From Oligoflexales bacterium (lineage in GTDB: Bacteria; Bdellovibrionota_B; Oligoflexia; Oligoflexales; JAGOVF01), in assembly GCA_018060885.1 (NCBI GenBank), contig JAGOVF010000014.1, forward strand, positions 1 to 42,163: DNA of 42,163 nucleotides, given 5' to 3'. This document shows positions 1-8,358 of the stretch, piece by piece (position 1 is the stretch's first letter; each line of letters starts with the position of its first letter). Under the pieces are notes generated by a model. That model did no database searches. It saw only the letters and a program-made list of their open reading frames with translations, and was not told the DNA's origin. The position numbers were made by a program, and so were the translations under genes.

Positions 1-42
1 TAATATGCAACACCAGGTAAAAAAGGTCTAACAACCGTTCTA

Positions 43-324
43 ATGCATTATAATCTCGACACCAGCGTAAGTGCTCAGCCAAATGTTTTATGGGTTGGGG
101 ATAATTTACATAAAGACGTCACATTAGGTCATAGTTTAGGAATTACTACAGCTTGGGCTAGGTATGGTGCAAATATTGCTTCAGATGTTAGAAAACAGCT
201 TGAAACTTTTGGTCCGCCGACCAGCGTTAAGCAAAGCACAATAAATTGGGAACAAGAACAAGAGAAAATTAAACCCGAAATTATCCTCAACAAATTTAGT
301 GATATCCTCAATTATTTGCCTTAG
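43..324 (+). CDS. C-terminal part of a HAD-superfamily phosphatase (possibly broken)
   Basis: The 93 residues hold only the last part of a HAD-type hydrolase fold: the segment VLWVGDNLHKDV (residues 20-31) is HAD motif IV with the acidic metal-binding residues, followed by the usual GITTAWARYG strand. The nucleophile motif DxD, the Thr/Ser motif and the catalytic Lys should lie upstream, but the reading frame is closed by TAA at positions 1-3, and the other two frames also stop within the first 31 bases. The residues encoded between 4 and 42 look like genuine protein (KKGLTTVL), so the reading frame probably extends upstream of ATG 43. Either an upstream frameshift split the gene, or this is a relic. 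As it stands it cannot be an active phosphatase. The family call is fairly safe; the substrate is unknown. Confidence 0.55.
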   Translation: MHYNLDTSVSAQPNVLWVGDNLHKDVTLGHSLGITTAWARYGANIASDVRKQLETFGPPTSVKQSTINWEQEQEKIKPEIILNKFSDILNYLP

Positions 325-344
325 AGATTTTTAGAGAGAAAATA

Positions 345-932
345 TTGGCGGATTCATCTCAGAAAACTAATTTCATAAAAAATCATCTCAGTAAAATTCG
401 CGATTTTTTTAAGACAAAGAGTAAACGATTTAAAATTATATTAGCAATTAGCCTGGGATTTTTAGTCCTATCTTCTTGCTTAGGTTTAGCATTTATTTTG
501 TTCAGTCAAAACTCAGGAGTGACAGCCAAACTTTTTATCAAGAAAAAAAGCTACGCATGCTCTCCTCTTGACCTGCTGCAAGATCTACGTCGCCAGCAAG
601 ATGAAAAGCAGGCGGCATTGTTTGCAATAGTCTCGAAATACAGTCGAAACATCACGGATAAAAATCTAGCGAGCGATCTTCGTCAGGTAAATATTGTTTA
701 TAAAGATGATCTCAATCAGGACGAGCTACAAAAGTGCATGACTCAAGCTGACCCAAAATGGGAAACGAGCATCGTTCTTTTGAACAAACACAAAATATTG
801 CTTGAAGAATTGACAAACTCAATTTCGCTCACAAATCAAGGACGCGAAACTGAAATGAATTTAATAATGCTTGACCTCAATGAAAATAAGGACGAGTTTG
901 AAGACAGCTTGACTCAGGCTCAGGCTGAGTAA
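345..932 (+). CDS. Single-pass membrane protein of unknown function
   Basis: I do not recognise this 195-residue protein. A basic N-terminal stretch (about residues 8-30, rich in Lys/Arg) precedes one strong transmembrane segment at about 31-53, so by the positive-inside rule the N-terminus is cytoplasmic and the C-terminal 140 residues are periplasmic. That part is charged, predicted helical, and holds two cysteines (about 67 and 127). The start is TTG, chosen because a purine-rich AGAGAGAA lies just upstream and no ATG is available near it. It starts 20 bp after the HAD fragment and is followed 51 bp later by a small lipoprotein gene, so the three could share a transcript. Confidence 0.65.
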   Translation: MADSSQKTNFIKNHLSKIRDFFKTKSKRFKIILAISLGFLVLSSCLGLAFILFSQNSGVTAKLFIKKKSYACSPLDLLQDLRRQQDEKQAALFAIVSKYSRNITDKNLASDLRQVNIVYKDDLNQDELQKCMTQADPKWETSIVLLNKHKILLEELTNSISLTNQGRETEMNLIMLDLNENKDEFEDSLTQAQAE

Positions 933-983
933 ATGAGATTTAGAGAAAGATAGTTGAAGCCATTTTAAAAGGGGGGGATTCTT

Positions 984-1325
984 ATGCTAAGAAATGCGGT
1001 ATTACTATTTATATTTTTCAGTGCCTTTTGGGGATGTACGCAAGAGACGCAAAATAAAATTTCACGTGGGATTCAAAACTATACTGGTACTAATGGAGTT
1101 TTGGATATTATTGCTGGCGAAAAGGTGCTTTACCGATTTATTCAAATCGACAAGATAACCACAGCATCAGCTACCAGGGGAAGCGAAGCGCGTTCCTATA
1201 GATATGGCTATGGCCATTTTGACAAGGATTTTAACTATAAAGTAGATCCAGGTGAGAAAAAGCTTTATTTCGAAATTAGCGATTATTCAACGCAATATGT
1301 TTTTTATGAAAATCCATTAGAATAG
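984..1325 (+). CDS. Small predicted lipoprotein
   Basis: This is a 113-residue protein with a hydrophobic N-terminus (residues 5-17) ending at Cys18, a probable lipidation cysteine. The preceding residues FWG make a weak lipobox, so plain secretion is also possible. The mature part is Tyr-rich (about residues 70-105) with a basic/aromatic stretch and no motif I can name. The ribosome site is striking: a run of seven G at about 971-977 ends about 6 bases before ATG. The gene converges on the hydrolase gene at 1334-2212 with only 8 bp between the stops and no obvious terminator hairpin. Confidence 0.6.
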   Translation: MLRNAVLLFIFFSAFWGCTQETQNKISRGIQNYTGTNGVLDIIAGEKVLYRFIQIDKITTASATRGSEARSYRYGYGHFDKDFNYKVDPGEKKLYFEISDYSTQYVFYENPLE

Positions 1326-1333
1326 TTTCACAT

Positions 1334-2212
1334 CTATAGTTTTCCTAAAATATACTGCAGTAGCGCGCCATGTTTACCTTCCGGTAGATCGTGGCTTTCG
1401 CTTTCAATCAATTGAATTTGCACCCTTTTTTCAGAAGTTCGCAGAGCTTCAGAAAACGCTTCCGCCTGGCCGCTTGGAATAGTGACGTCACTTTTTGCGT
1501 GGTAAAGGTAGAGATGCGAAAAATTAAGTTCTTCAAAGTCGAATGCAATAGATTTGTTGTCTAGGGCGGAATTATCTGCAGCAAGATCCTTTTCTAAAAT
1601 CGACTTTACCTCTTTTGAGTTTGTTGAATTCAGCACGGCGGGCAAATCAAAGGCTCCACCGCCAGCGATGATTTTTAACTTTGGGTCATTTTTCTGCTTT
1701 ACAAATGCCAAGGCTTCACTTGCTCCTAAGCTATATCCCCACACTCCAGCCAACTTCAAATCTAAACTCCTAGATTCAGTAAAACGTTGTACAGCATTGA
1801 GCGCAACTGTTGCTGCTTGAATATTATGATCGCCTAAAAGCTCTTTTTCGCCGTTACTTTGACCAAATCCGGGGCGATTAAAAGCTACAACTGAGAAATT
1901 TGCATTAAGGAATGCTATAATAGTTGGACTTTGGCAAAGTGATTTGGAGTTGAAATGTTCAGTTTCTTGATGGAAGAGTAAGAAAAATTGTTGCCCAAGA
2001 GGTGGTTTGTCTTGCCTTAAGCATAAAAAAGTTTCAACTTCGTAAAGCTTGTTTCTATGGCCATACTTTGTTTTAAATATTGTCAGATCGCTTTTTATCG
2101 ATGATGGATCCAAGGCCTGGACATCTGTGAAATTAAAGTCGGAGTTTTCTAAAAGATGACTACAATGGCTTAAAAACAGGCTTAATATGAGTAAAGTGCT
2201 GAGGTTTTTCAT
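1334..2212 (-). CDS. Alpha/beta-hydrolase lipoprotein
   Basis: This 292-residue protein has a signal peptide with LSHC ending at Cys17, a plausible lipobox, so it should be membrane-anchored in the periplasm. The hydrolase fold is clear: the nucleophile elbow GYSLGA puts Ser161 as nucleophile, FNRPGFGQSNG (111-121) is the oxyanion/strand-4 region, Asp242 (HAKSDVTIP) is the likely acid and His274 (SESHD) the likely base. The full triad is therefore present. The layout resembles Bem46/serine aminopeptidase-like hydrolases. The substrate cannot be read from sequence; an ester or peptide in the envelope is possible. It is divergent from alaS. Confidence 0.75.
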   Translation of the reverse strand: MKNLSTLLILSLFLSHCSHLLENSDFNFTDVQALDPSSIKSDLTIFKTKYGHRNKLYEVETFLCLRQDKPPLGQQFFLLFHQETEHFNSKSLCQSPTIIAFLNANFSVVAFNRPGFGQSNGEKELLGDHNIQAATVALNAVQRFTESRSLDLKLAGVWGYSLGASEALAFVKQKNDPKLKIIAGGGAFDLPAVLNSTNSKEVKSILEKDLAADNSALDNKSIAFDFEELNFSHLYLYHAKSDVTIPSGQAEAFSEALRTSEKRVQIQLIESESHDLPEGKHGALLQYILGKL

Positions 2213-2302
2213 AGGTGAAGCAGGTTCCTAAATATTTAAAGTTATCGATGGGTGCAGTTTAACGAGTGGTATTCAAAAACTCAATACATGAAAGCAAAAC
2301 AA

Positions 2303-4912
2303 ATGAAGGCCAGTGAAATCAGAGAAAAGTTTATTCGCTTTTTTGAATCAAAAAATCATGTGGCATTGCCATCGTCGCCGCTAGTACCTCAGAATGATCC
2401 TACTTTGCTTTTCACCAATGCTGGAATGAATCAATTTAAGGATCAATTTACTGGAAAATCTCACCCCTTGAACAAACGGGTGGTGACGGTGCAAAAATGC
2501 GTGAGGGCGGGAGGAAAGCATAATGACCTTGAAAATGTCGGATTTACTGCACGGCACCACACATTTTTCGAAATGTTAGGAAATTTTTCTTTCGGCGATT
2601 ATTTTAAAAAAGATGCCATTGCTTTCGCTTGGGAGTTTTTAACCCAACAATTAAAAATTCCAAAAGATAAATTGTATATCACTGTTTTTCGTACCGACCA
2701 AGAAGCTGCGGATATATGGCATCGCGAGCAAGGTGTCCCAAAAGAAAGAATTTTTTTCCGAGACGAAAAAGACAATTTTTGGGAAATGGGCGATGTTGGC
2801 CCCTGCGGCCCATGCAGCGAAATTTTTTATGATCATGGTGAGAAGTTTGCAGACCAAAATTTAAAAAATCCAAAATCACTTCTCGACGATGAAATGCGTT
2901 ATGTCGAGATTTGGAATTTGGTCTTTATGCAGTATGAAAAATACCGCGAAGGCCAAGAAATTAAGATGCGAGAATTGCCGCAGCCTTCAGTTGATACGGG
3001 CGCGGGCCTCGAGCGAGTCGTTGCAGCTATGCAGGGCGTTTACCAAAATTATGACACCGACTTATTTACTGGGATCATAGCTTCAATTGAGAAGATTTCG
3101 AAAAAGAAATACATTGAATTTCCCCAATCAATGCGTGTTGTCGCAGACCATGCTCGCTCTAGTACAATGTTGCTCGCTGATGGTGTGCTGCCATCAAACG
3201 AAGGTCGCGGCTATGTGCTGAGGAGAATCATTCGAAGAGCCGTTCGATTTTTAGATCTACTGGGTGTAGAGAAAGTTTGTTTTGACGAATTAGTCGAGCC
3301 AGTATTGAAGAGCTTTGTCGGAGTTTACCCTGAGATTCAACAAAATGCTGATTTTATAAAAAAGTTCTTACGTATTGAAGAAGAGAGCTTTCGCAAAACA
3401 TTGAGTTCAGGATTGAAGCTGCTGCATAAAGAAATTGAACTCTTAAAATCTGCCCAATCCCCCAAGCTTCTTAGTGGAGAGATTGTCTTTAAACTCTATG
3501 ATACTCACGGATTTCCCGCAGATTTGACCGAGATTATTTTAAATGAACAAGGCCTTGGATACAATCAGGCAGAGTTTGAAACAGCAATGCATGTCCAGAA
3601 AGAGCGATCTAAAAAAGCGAATGATTTTTCTGCGGCCACTGACAACGCTGCAGTATTTTATAAAGTAAAAGAACAAAATGGTGGGACTCAGTTTTTAGGT
3701 TATCAACAACTTTCTACGACCACAAAACTTGTTGCGAAGATTCCCTTGGAGAATAACAAGCAGGCATTGATATTTGATCAAACTCCATTTTACCCAGAAG
3801 GTGGTGGGCAAGCTGGGGATCAAGGCTACATTCAAGAACCCGGTTCATCGATAAGAATCGCAGCAGTCTTAGATACAAAAAAGCCGGTCGAAGGATTGAT
3901 AGTCCATATTACCGATTCTGAATATGATTTTAAAGAAGGGGCAGAATATCAGCTTTTTGTCGATGCCGAGAGACGAAGGCTGACGATGAGCCATCATACA
4001 GCCACGCATTTGCTGCAAGCGGCGCTTATAAAAATCTTAGGCTCGCATATTAAACAAGCTGGATCGAGTGTGGGCCCTGATCGTTTGCGCTTTGATTTTA
4101 CTCACCCAGAGGCACTTACAAAAAAACAGCTCCAATTAATTGAAACATTGATTAACGAACAGATTCAAAAAAGGATAGAGGTGCTGCCAGAGGAGATGGA
4201 AAAAGATAAAGCGCTAGCTAAAGGCGCGATGGCTCTTTTCGGCGAAAAGTATGATCAACGTGTCAGAGTGATAGAGGTTCCGGGTTTTTCTATCGAACTT
4301 TGTGGGGGAACGCATGTGCAAAACACCTCAGACATTGTTTATTTTAAAATTCTGAGTGAGGGTTCCTTAGCTGCTGGTGTGCGCCGAATTGAAGCGATCA
4401 CTAATAGCAAAGCGCTTTTCTATGTAGAAGAACGCATGCATTTAATCGAAGAATTGGAAACGGAGCTTAAAGCAAAAGGTTCTGCAATTTTAGACAAAAT
4501 TCGGGCTTTATCAGAGCAGCTTGCGCAGTCACAAAAACAGGCCAAAACACTGCAAGATCAACTTCGCTCTCAAAATGCAAAACAACTTTTCGAAAATGTT
4601 TTGACCTTAAAAAACGGATCTATTTTCAAGTACATTGAAACAAATGATGATTTAAGAGAAGTTTCGCAGCTTTTTGTCGATAAGTTTCCAAGGGGAGTGG
4701 TATTACTTGCATCTCAAGATGATTCAAGAGCATCAGTTGTGCTCAGAGCTGGCAAAGATGTCGGCGGATTTGATTGTGCGAAAACTTTACAACCTGCTTT
4801 AGCGTCTAGAGGAGGAAAGGGTGGAGGTCGTCCAGACGTGGCACAAGGCACGCTTCCTAGCGAGAAATTAAATGATTTAGTAAGCGCAATACATACTCAA
4901 ATTGGGGTATAG
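2303..4912 (+). CDS. alaS: Alanyl-tRNA synthetase
   Basis: This enzyme charges tRNA-Ala with alanine and hydrolyses mischarged Ser/Gly-tRNA-Ala. The class II catalytic core begins at MKASEIREKFIRFFESK and includes the conserved RAGGKHNDLENVG segment. The editing domain shows HHTATH (His565 and His569) and CGGTH (Cys667, His671), the four metal ligands. A coiled-coil linker and a C-Ala domain with the Gly-rich GGKGGGRPDVAQG signature follow. All parts of a full-length enzyme (869 residues; E. coli 876) are present. The frame is open upstream to GTG 2252 and ATG 2288, but family alignment places the start at ATG 2303; none of the three has a strong SD. The next gene begins 7 bp after the stop and is likely coupled. 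Confidence 0.97.
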   Translation: MKASEIREKFIRFFESKNHVALPSSPLVPQNDPTLLFTNAGMNQFKDQFTGKSHPLNKRVVTVQKCVRAGGKHNDLENVGFTARHHTFFEMLGNFSFGDYFKKDAIAFAWEFLTQQLKIPKDKLYITVFRTDQEAADIWHREQGVPKERIFFRDEKDNFWEMGDVGPCGPCSEIFYDHGEKFADQNLKNPKSLLDDEMRYVEIWNLVFMQYEKYREGQEIKMRELPQPSVDTGAGLERVVAAMQGVYQNYDTDLFTGIIASIEKISKKKYIEFPQSMRVVADHARSSTMLLADGVLPSNEGRGYVLRRIIRRAVRFLDLLGVEKVCFDELVEPVLKSFVGVYPEIQQNADFIKKFLRIEEESFRKTLSSGLKLLHKEIELLKSAQSPKLLSGEIVFKLYDTHGFPADLTEIILNEQGLGYNQAEFETAMHVQKERSKKANDFSAATDNAAVFYKVKEQNGGTQFLGYQQLSTTTKLVAKIPLENNKQALIFDQTPFYPEGGGQAGDQGYIQEPGSSIRIAAVLDTKKPVEGLIVHITDSEYDFKEGAEYQLFVDAERRRLTMSHHTATHLLQAALIKILGSHIKQAGSSVGPDRLRFDFTHPEALTKKQLQLIETLINEQIQKRIEVLPEEMEKDKALAKGAMALFGEKYDQRVRVIEVPGFSIELCGGTHVQNTSDIVYFKILSEGSLAAGVRRIEAITNSKALFYVEERMHLIEELETELKAKGSAILDKIRALSEQLAQSQKQAKTLQDQLRSQNAKQLFENVLTLKNGSIFKYIETNDDLREVSQLFVDKFPRGVVLLASQDDSRASVVLRAGKDVGGFDCAKTLQPALASRGGKGGGRPDVAQGTLPSEKLNDLVSAIHTQIGV

Positions 4913-4919
4913 CGAGCCG

Positions 4920-6551
4920 ATGATTTGGGAATCCAAGAAAGCCAAAAAATATATTCGCTCGCGCTTTTTGCTGCACGATCGCTATCAATTAGAAACAATT
5001 TTTGACTACAGCATTCTGAAAAATTCAGAAAAGCTTTTTCAGGGAGCTTCTAGTTATATTGTAGATTCCTATTTTTATATCCCGAATGAGATTGGCTTTC
5101 GTAAACAGACCATCCCAACTCGCGAGGCTCTTTATAATGAAATGCGACCTTTGATTAGATTGCGTGAACCTAGGATGAGCTTTGCAGAGATGATCAGTGA
5201 AAGTTTCAATACAGACTCTGAATCGCCACTTTTGCGGCTGCAAAGTAATATGAAAACTCTCGTAAATAATTTCGACCAAAAAATTCACGATGAAACAATC
5301 GCACAAATAAAATTGTTTTCTTGTATCTACACTGGGTATTTGCTTAAAAGTACGCGCAAATTTAAAAAAATTGCCAAAAAAATCGGGCGCAACGCATCAA
5401 AAGATGAACTAAATGAGCTTATGCAAGCGGCATTGCTTTTCTTGAACGAAGGTCAGCAGCTCTTGCAAAAAATTCGCGGCATTAGAAAAAAAAATGAGTT
5501 ATTAAATGCTCATACAATGCGCTTTTTGCGTCAACAACTGCAGCTAGTAGAAGAATATTGTAGTTATGTTTTTCGAGATTGCACGACATGGATTAAAATC
5601 GCTCTAGACAATGCACAAATCATCCAAACTCGTTCGGACATTTCTGATTTACGAAAAAATCTTGCTGATGTTATGAAAAAGGAGAGAAATTACTATAAAA
5701 GTCAGGAATTTTCTTGGATTGATAAATATAGTACCGAATATGAAAAGGAGCAATATTTAAGAAGGCGGCGCTTTCTTAAAAAGCATTTGTGGAGCGTGCT
5801 TTATCTTGACGTTCGAAAGAATCCAAGCCTTCAATTTAGACGACAGTTTGGTGCAGCAGTGGCGGCAGCTCTTGCGACGGCTCTGTGGGTAGTGTTACAA
5901 ATTGGTATAGCCATAAAAAGCGATCTTGATCTTACAAGATTTGATTTCTTCAATCTTAGTACAATCTATGGTTTGATCGCATTTGTCTTTGCTTATGCAA
6001 TCAAAGACCGAATTAAAGATCTTGGCAAAAGCCGATTTAGCCGCGGAATCTTTCGCAATATCCCTGATAACTATGAGCATATAGAATACACGGACCTGTC
6101 AGGAAAAACGCATCGTTTTGGCACTGTGCTTGAATATAATTCGAATATTAGTTTTCAAATGCTGCCGAAAAAATTTCAAGTCAATATGCTGAAAAAAACT
6201 GGTTATTCGTTAGAATATCTAAAGAAAAATTCTCAATTTGTTCATTATAGAAAGATTATTAAATTAAGGCGAAATCGCCTCGACCACGTTGCATTGCAGT
6301 TTGACAAAATTCACGATGTGACGCGTATTAATTTGCAGATTTTCTTAGCACGCCTAGATGATTCGATACAACATCACTCTATAATTAACGACGATGCAAT
6401 AGTTGAGAAGGTAGATTTACCAAAAACATATTTTATTGATTTAATGACAAAATATCAATTGGCACGCTCTGGTAAAGTGCAGGAACTTAAGAATCAATAC
6501 TTAAGAATTATTCTAAATCGCGAAGGCTTATTAAGACTAGAAGAACAATAG
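4920..6551 (+). CDS. Two-TM protein of unknown function coupled to alaS
   Basis: I do not recognise this 543-residue protein. The N-terminal 300 residues are charged, helical and hydrophilic, with many Lys/Arg and likely coiled-coil stretches. They are followed by two transmembrane helices (about 310-332 and 346-361) separated by a short Asp-rich loop, and a basic C-terminal domain of about 180 residues. This predicts an inner-membrane hairpin with both large domains in the cytoplasm. ATG 4920 is preferred over TTG 4902, which would overlap the alaS stop; the 7-bp gap suggests translational coupling. There is no enzyme motif. The position behind alaS need not mean a role in translation. Confidence 0.7.
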   Translation: MIWESKKAKKYIRSRFLLHDRYQLETIFDYSILKNSEKLFQGASSYIVDSYFYIPNEIGFRKQTIPTREALYNEMRPLIRLREPRMSFAEMISESFNTDSESPLLRLQSNMKTLVNNFDQKIHDETIAQIKLFSCIYTGYLLKSTRKFKKIAKKIGRNASKDELNELMQAALLFLNEGQQLLQKIRGIRKKNELLNAHTMRFLRQQLQLVEEYCSYVFRDCTTWIKIALDNAQIIQTRSDISDLRKNLADVMKKERNYYKSQEFSWIDKYSTEYEKEQYLRRRRFLKKHLWSVLYLDVRKNPSLQFRRQFGAAVAAALATALWVVLQIGIAIKSDLDLTRFDFFNLSTIYGLIAFVFAYAIKDRIKDLGKSRFSRGIFRNIPDNYEHIEYTDLSGKTHRFGTVLEYNSNISFQMLPKKFQVNMLKKTGYSLEYLKKNSQFVHYRKIIKLRRNRLDHVALQFDKIHDVTRINLQIFLARLDDSIQHHSIINDDAIVEKVDLPKTYFIDLMTKYQLARSGKVQELKNQYLRIILNREGLLRLEEQ

Positions 6552-6574
6552 ATAAAAGACTTTTAGGGGCAGAA

Positions 6575-7528
6575 TTGGCTAAATTTCCAAAAACTTCACG
6601 CAAACTATGTCAGATCTTATCTATCGAATTCCCGATCATTCAAGCAGGGATGGTGTGGGTCTCTGGCTGGCGTTTAGCAGTCGCCGCGGCTGAATCAGGA
6701 TGTCTAGGTGTCATTGGCGCGGGCTCAATGTCGCCAGAAGTTTTGCGTCTACATTGTAAAAAAGCTAAAGAGATCACAAGCAAGTCTATTGCGATAAATT
6801 TGCCGCTATTATATTCGAAAGTCGAAGAGCAGATTGCTATAGCTTTAGATTCAGGAATAAATATTTTTATCACCTCTGCTGGAAGTCCGAAGAAGTACAC
6901 CAAATTCTTGAAAGATAAAGGCTGTGTAGTTATTCATGTGACTTCATCACCGGAACTTGCGAAAAAATGTGAAGACGCTGGTTGTGATGCTATTGTCGCG
7001 GAAGGATTTGAGGCTGGTGGCCACAATGGTAGAGATGAAATAACGACTTTTTGTTTAGTTCCTCAAGTAGTTGATGCTGTTCAAATACCTGTCATAGCAG
7101 CTGGTGGTATTGCAGATGGGCGAGGAATTGCAGCTGCCTTTTCTCTTGGAGCTTCTGGAGTTCAAATTGGCACTAGGTTCGCTGCTACAAATGAATCAAG
7201 TGCGCACCCAAGTTTTAAACAAGCAATTGTTTCAGCAGAGGCTGATGCAACTGTCTTAGTTATGAAGGAGTTAGTGCCGGTGCGTTTGATCAAAAATGCA
7301 TTTTGCAAAAAAATTCTTCAAGCAGAAGCTAAGTGTGCCAGTAGACAAGAATTAGAAGCCATTTTAGGTAAGGGCCGTGCAAAATTAGGAATGCATGAAG
7401 GCGATTTAGAAGAAGGTGAATTAGAAATCGGGCAGATTGCAGCGCTAGTCAAAGATATTCCTAAGTGTTCTGAGCTTGTCGCCAGACTCTGTTCAGAATA
7501 TTATAAAGCGCAAATAATATTTGAATGA
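6575..7528 (+). CDS. Nitronate monooxygenase / FabK-like FMN oxidoreductase
   Basis: This is a 317-residue TIM-barrel flavoprotein of the NMO/2-nitropropane dioxygenase superfamily. The N-terminal FPIIQAGMVWVSG, the EGFEAGGHNG loop with the conserved His, IPVIAAGGIADGRG and GVQIGTRF (FMN-phosphate binding) are all visible in the expected order. The same motifs occur in FabK enoyl-ACP reductases, and length and spacing fit both, so nitronate oxidation and fatty-acid enoyl reduction are both open. The start is TTG 6575, supported by AGGGG 6 bases upstream; the next Met lies inside the core. The stop overlaps the upstream TTG of the FNR-type reductase gene, which suggests a shared redox function. 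Confidence 0.85.
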   Translation: MAKFPKTSRKLCQILSIEFPIIQAGMVWVSGWRLAVAAAESGCLGVIGAGSMSPEVLRLHCKKAKEITSKSIAINLPLLYSKVEEQIAIALDSGINIFITSAGSPKKYTKFLKDKGCVVIHVTSSPELAKKCEDAGCDAIVAEGFEAGGHNGRDEITTFCLVPQVVDAVQIPVIAAGGIADGRGIAAAFSLGASGVQIGTRFAATNESSAHPSFKQAIVSAEADATVLVMKELVPVRLIKNAFCKKILQAEAKCASRQELEAILGKGRAKLGMHEGDLEEGELEIGQIAALVKDIPKCSELVARLCSEYYKAQIIFE

Positions 7529-7538
7529 TGAGGGAAAA

Positions 7539-8315
7539 GTGGAGAATGTATTAGAGCGGCGTTTTAAAAAAGGCTGGGTGAAATACCAAGTTGCAGACAT
7601 AAAAAAAGAGACACATGACACCATCACTTTTCATTTAATAGATGCAGACGAAGGCAAATATCAGTTTGATTATCTTCCTGGTCAATATTTAACATTTCGT
7701 TTTGACGAAATCGAAGATAAGCCTTTAGTGCGCTCTTATACTTTGTCTAGTTCGCCCTGCCAAAAGGATTTCGTCAGTGTTACCGTTAAAGCTGTAGAAA
7801 AAGGAATAGTAAGCAATTGGTTGACGCATAAACTTCAAGTCGGTCAGGTGTTGCGCGCGAGAGGCCCTATCGGTAAGTTTGCTCTAGATCCCTTGTTTGA
7901 TCTCCAATCCATATATATGGTTGCAGGCGGAAGTGGTGTGACCCCTTTTATAAGCATCATTCGTGAATATCTTGCCGTGCACTCTGTTGGCGCAGAGTAT
8001 AAAGGACCAAAACTGCATTTGCTTGTTTCTTATCGTGGTTTAGATGACATAATTTGCCAACAAGAGTTAAATAATTTTATGAAATTTTCTGGAATCGAAA
8101 TAAAAATGACCTTAACCCGAGAAAAGCGTGTTCACGACAATTGGAAAGGACGTATTGATCAAGAAATGCTTCGTCAATTTTTCCAAGAAGTCGAAAATCA
8201 AGAAGTTAAGTATATGACATGCGGTCCAGATGCAATTATGCACTCGGTTGTAGAGTATTTACGCAGTAGTGGCGTCGATGAACAGCGAATATATCAAGAA
8301 TCATTTGAAAGTTAA
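7539..8315 (+). CDS. FAD/NAD(P)H oxidoreductase of the ferredoxin-NADP reductase family
   Basis: This 258-residue flavin reductase has an N-terminal beta-barrel FAD domain and a C-terminal NAD(P)-binding domain. RSYTLSSSP (65-73) binds the flavin, GGSGVTP (130-136) starts the nucleotide domain, and CGPD (228-231) is the conserved strand-5 signature. No plant-type 2Fe-2S cysteine cluster is present, so it needs an external electron partner. The immediately upstream FMN enzyme is an obvious candidate. GTG 7539 is preferred because GAGG sits 5 bases upstream; TTG 7521 lies inside the previous gene and has no SD. It probably shares a message with the NMO/FabK gene. Confidence 0.85.
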   Translation: MENVLERRFKKGWVKYQVADIKKETHDTITFHLIDADEGKYQFDYLPGQYLTFRFDEIEDKPLVRSYTLSSSPCQKDFVSVTVKAVEKGIVSNWLTHKLQVGQVLRARGPIGKFALDPLFDLQSIYMVAGGSGVTPFISIIREYLAVHSVGAEYKGPKLHLLVSYRGLDDIICQQELNNFMKFSGIEIKMTLTREKRVHDNWKGRIDQEMLRQFFQEVENQEVKYMTCGPDAIMHSVVEYLRSSGVDEQRIYQESFES

Positions 8316-8330
8316 TAATTAGATTGTCGT

Positions 8331-8358
8331 GGTCATCCTGAACCGTAGGTGAATGATC
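8331..8358. repeat. Imperfect palindrome resembling a common intergenic repeat
   Basis: Between two convergent genes the sequence reads TCATCCTGA ... AGGTGAATGA. The two ends are imperfect inverted repeats (TCATCC against GGTGAATGA). The half TCATCCTGA followed by a run ending in GATCTC resembles a dispersed intergenic repeat seen in many bacterial genomes, with ends like TCATTCTGA and GAATCT. Only one copy is in the window. It could act as a weak bidirectional terminator; no T-run follows. Confidence 0.35.

Noticed and set aside
2651..2879. Antisense open frames inside alaS
   Set aside because: They lie wholly within the conserved catalytic core of alaS on the other strand and encode no recognisable protein.
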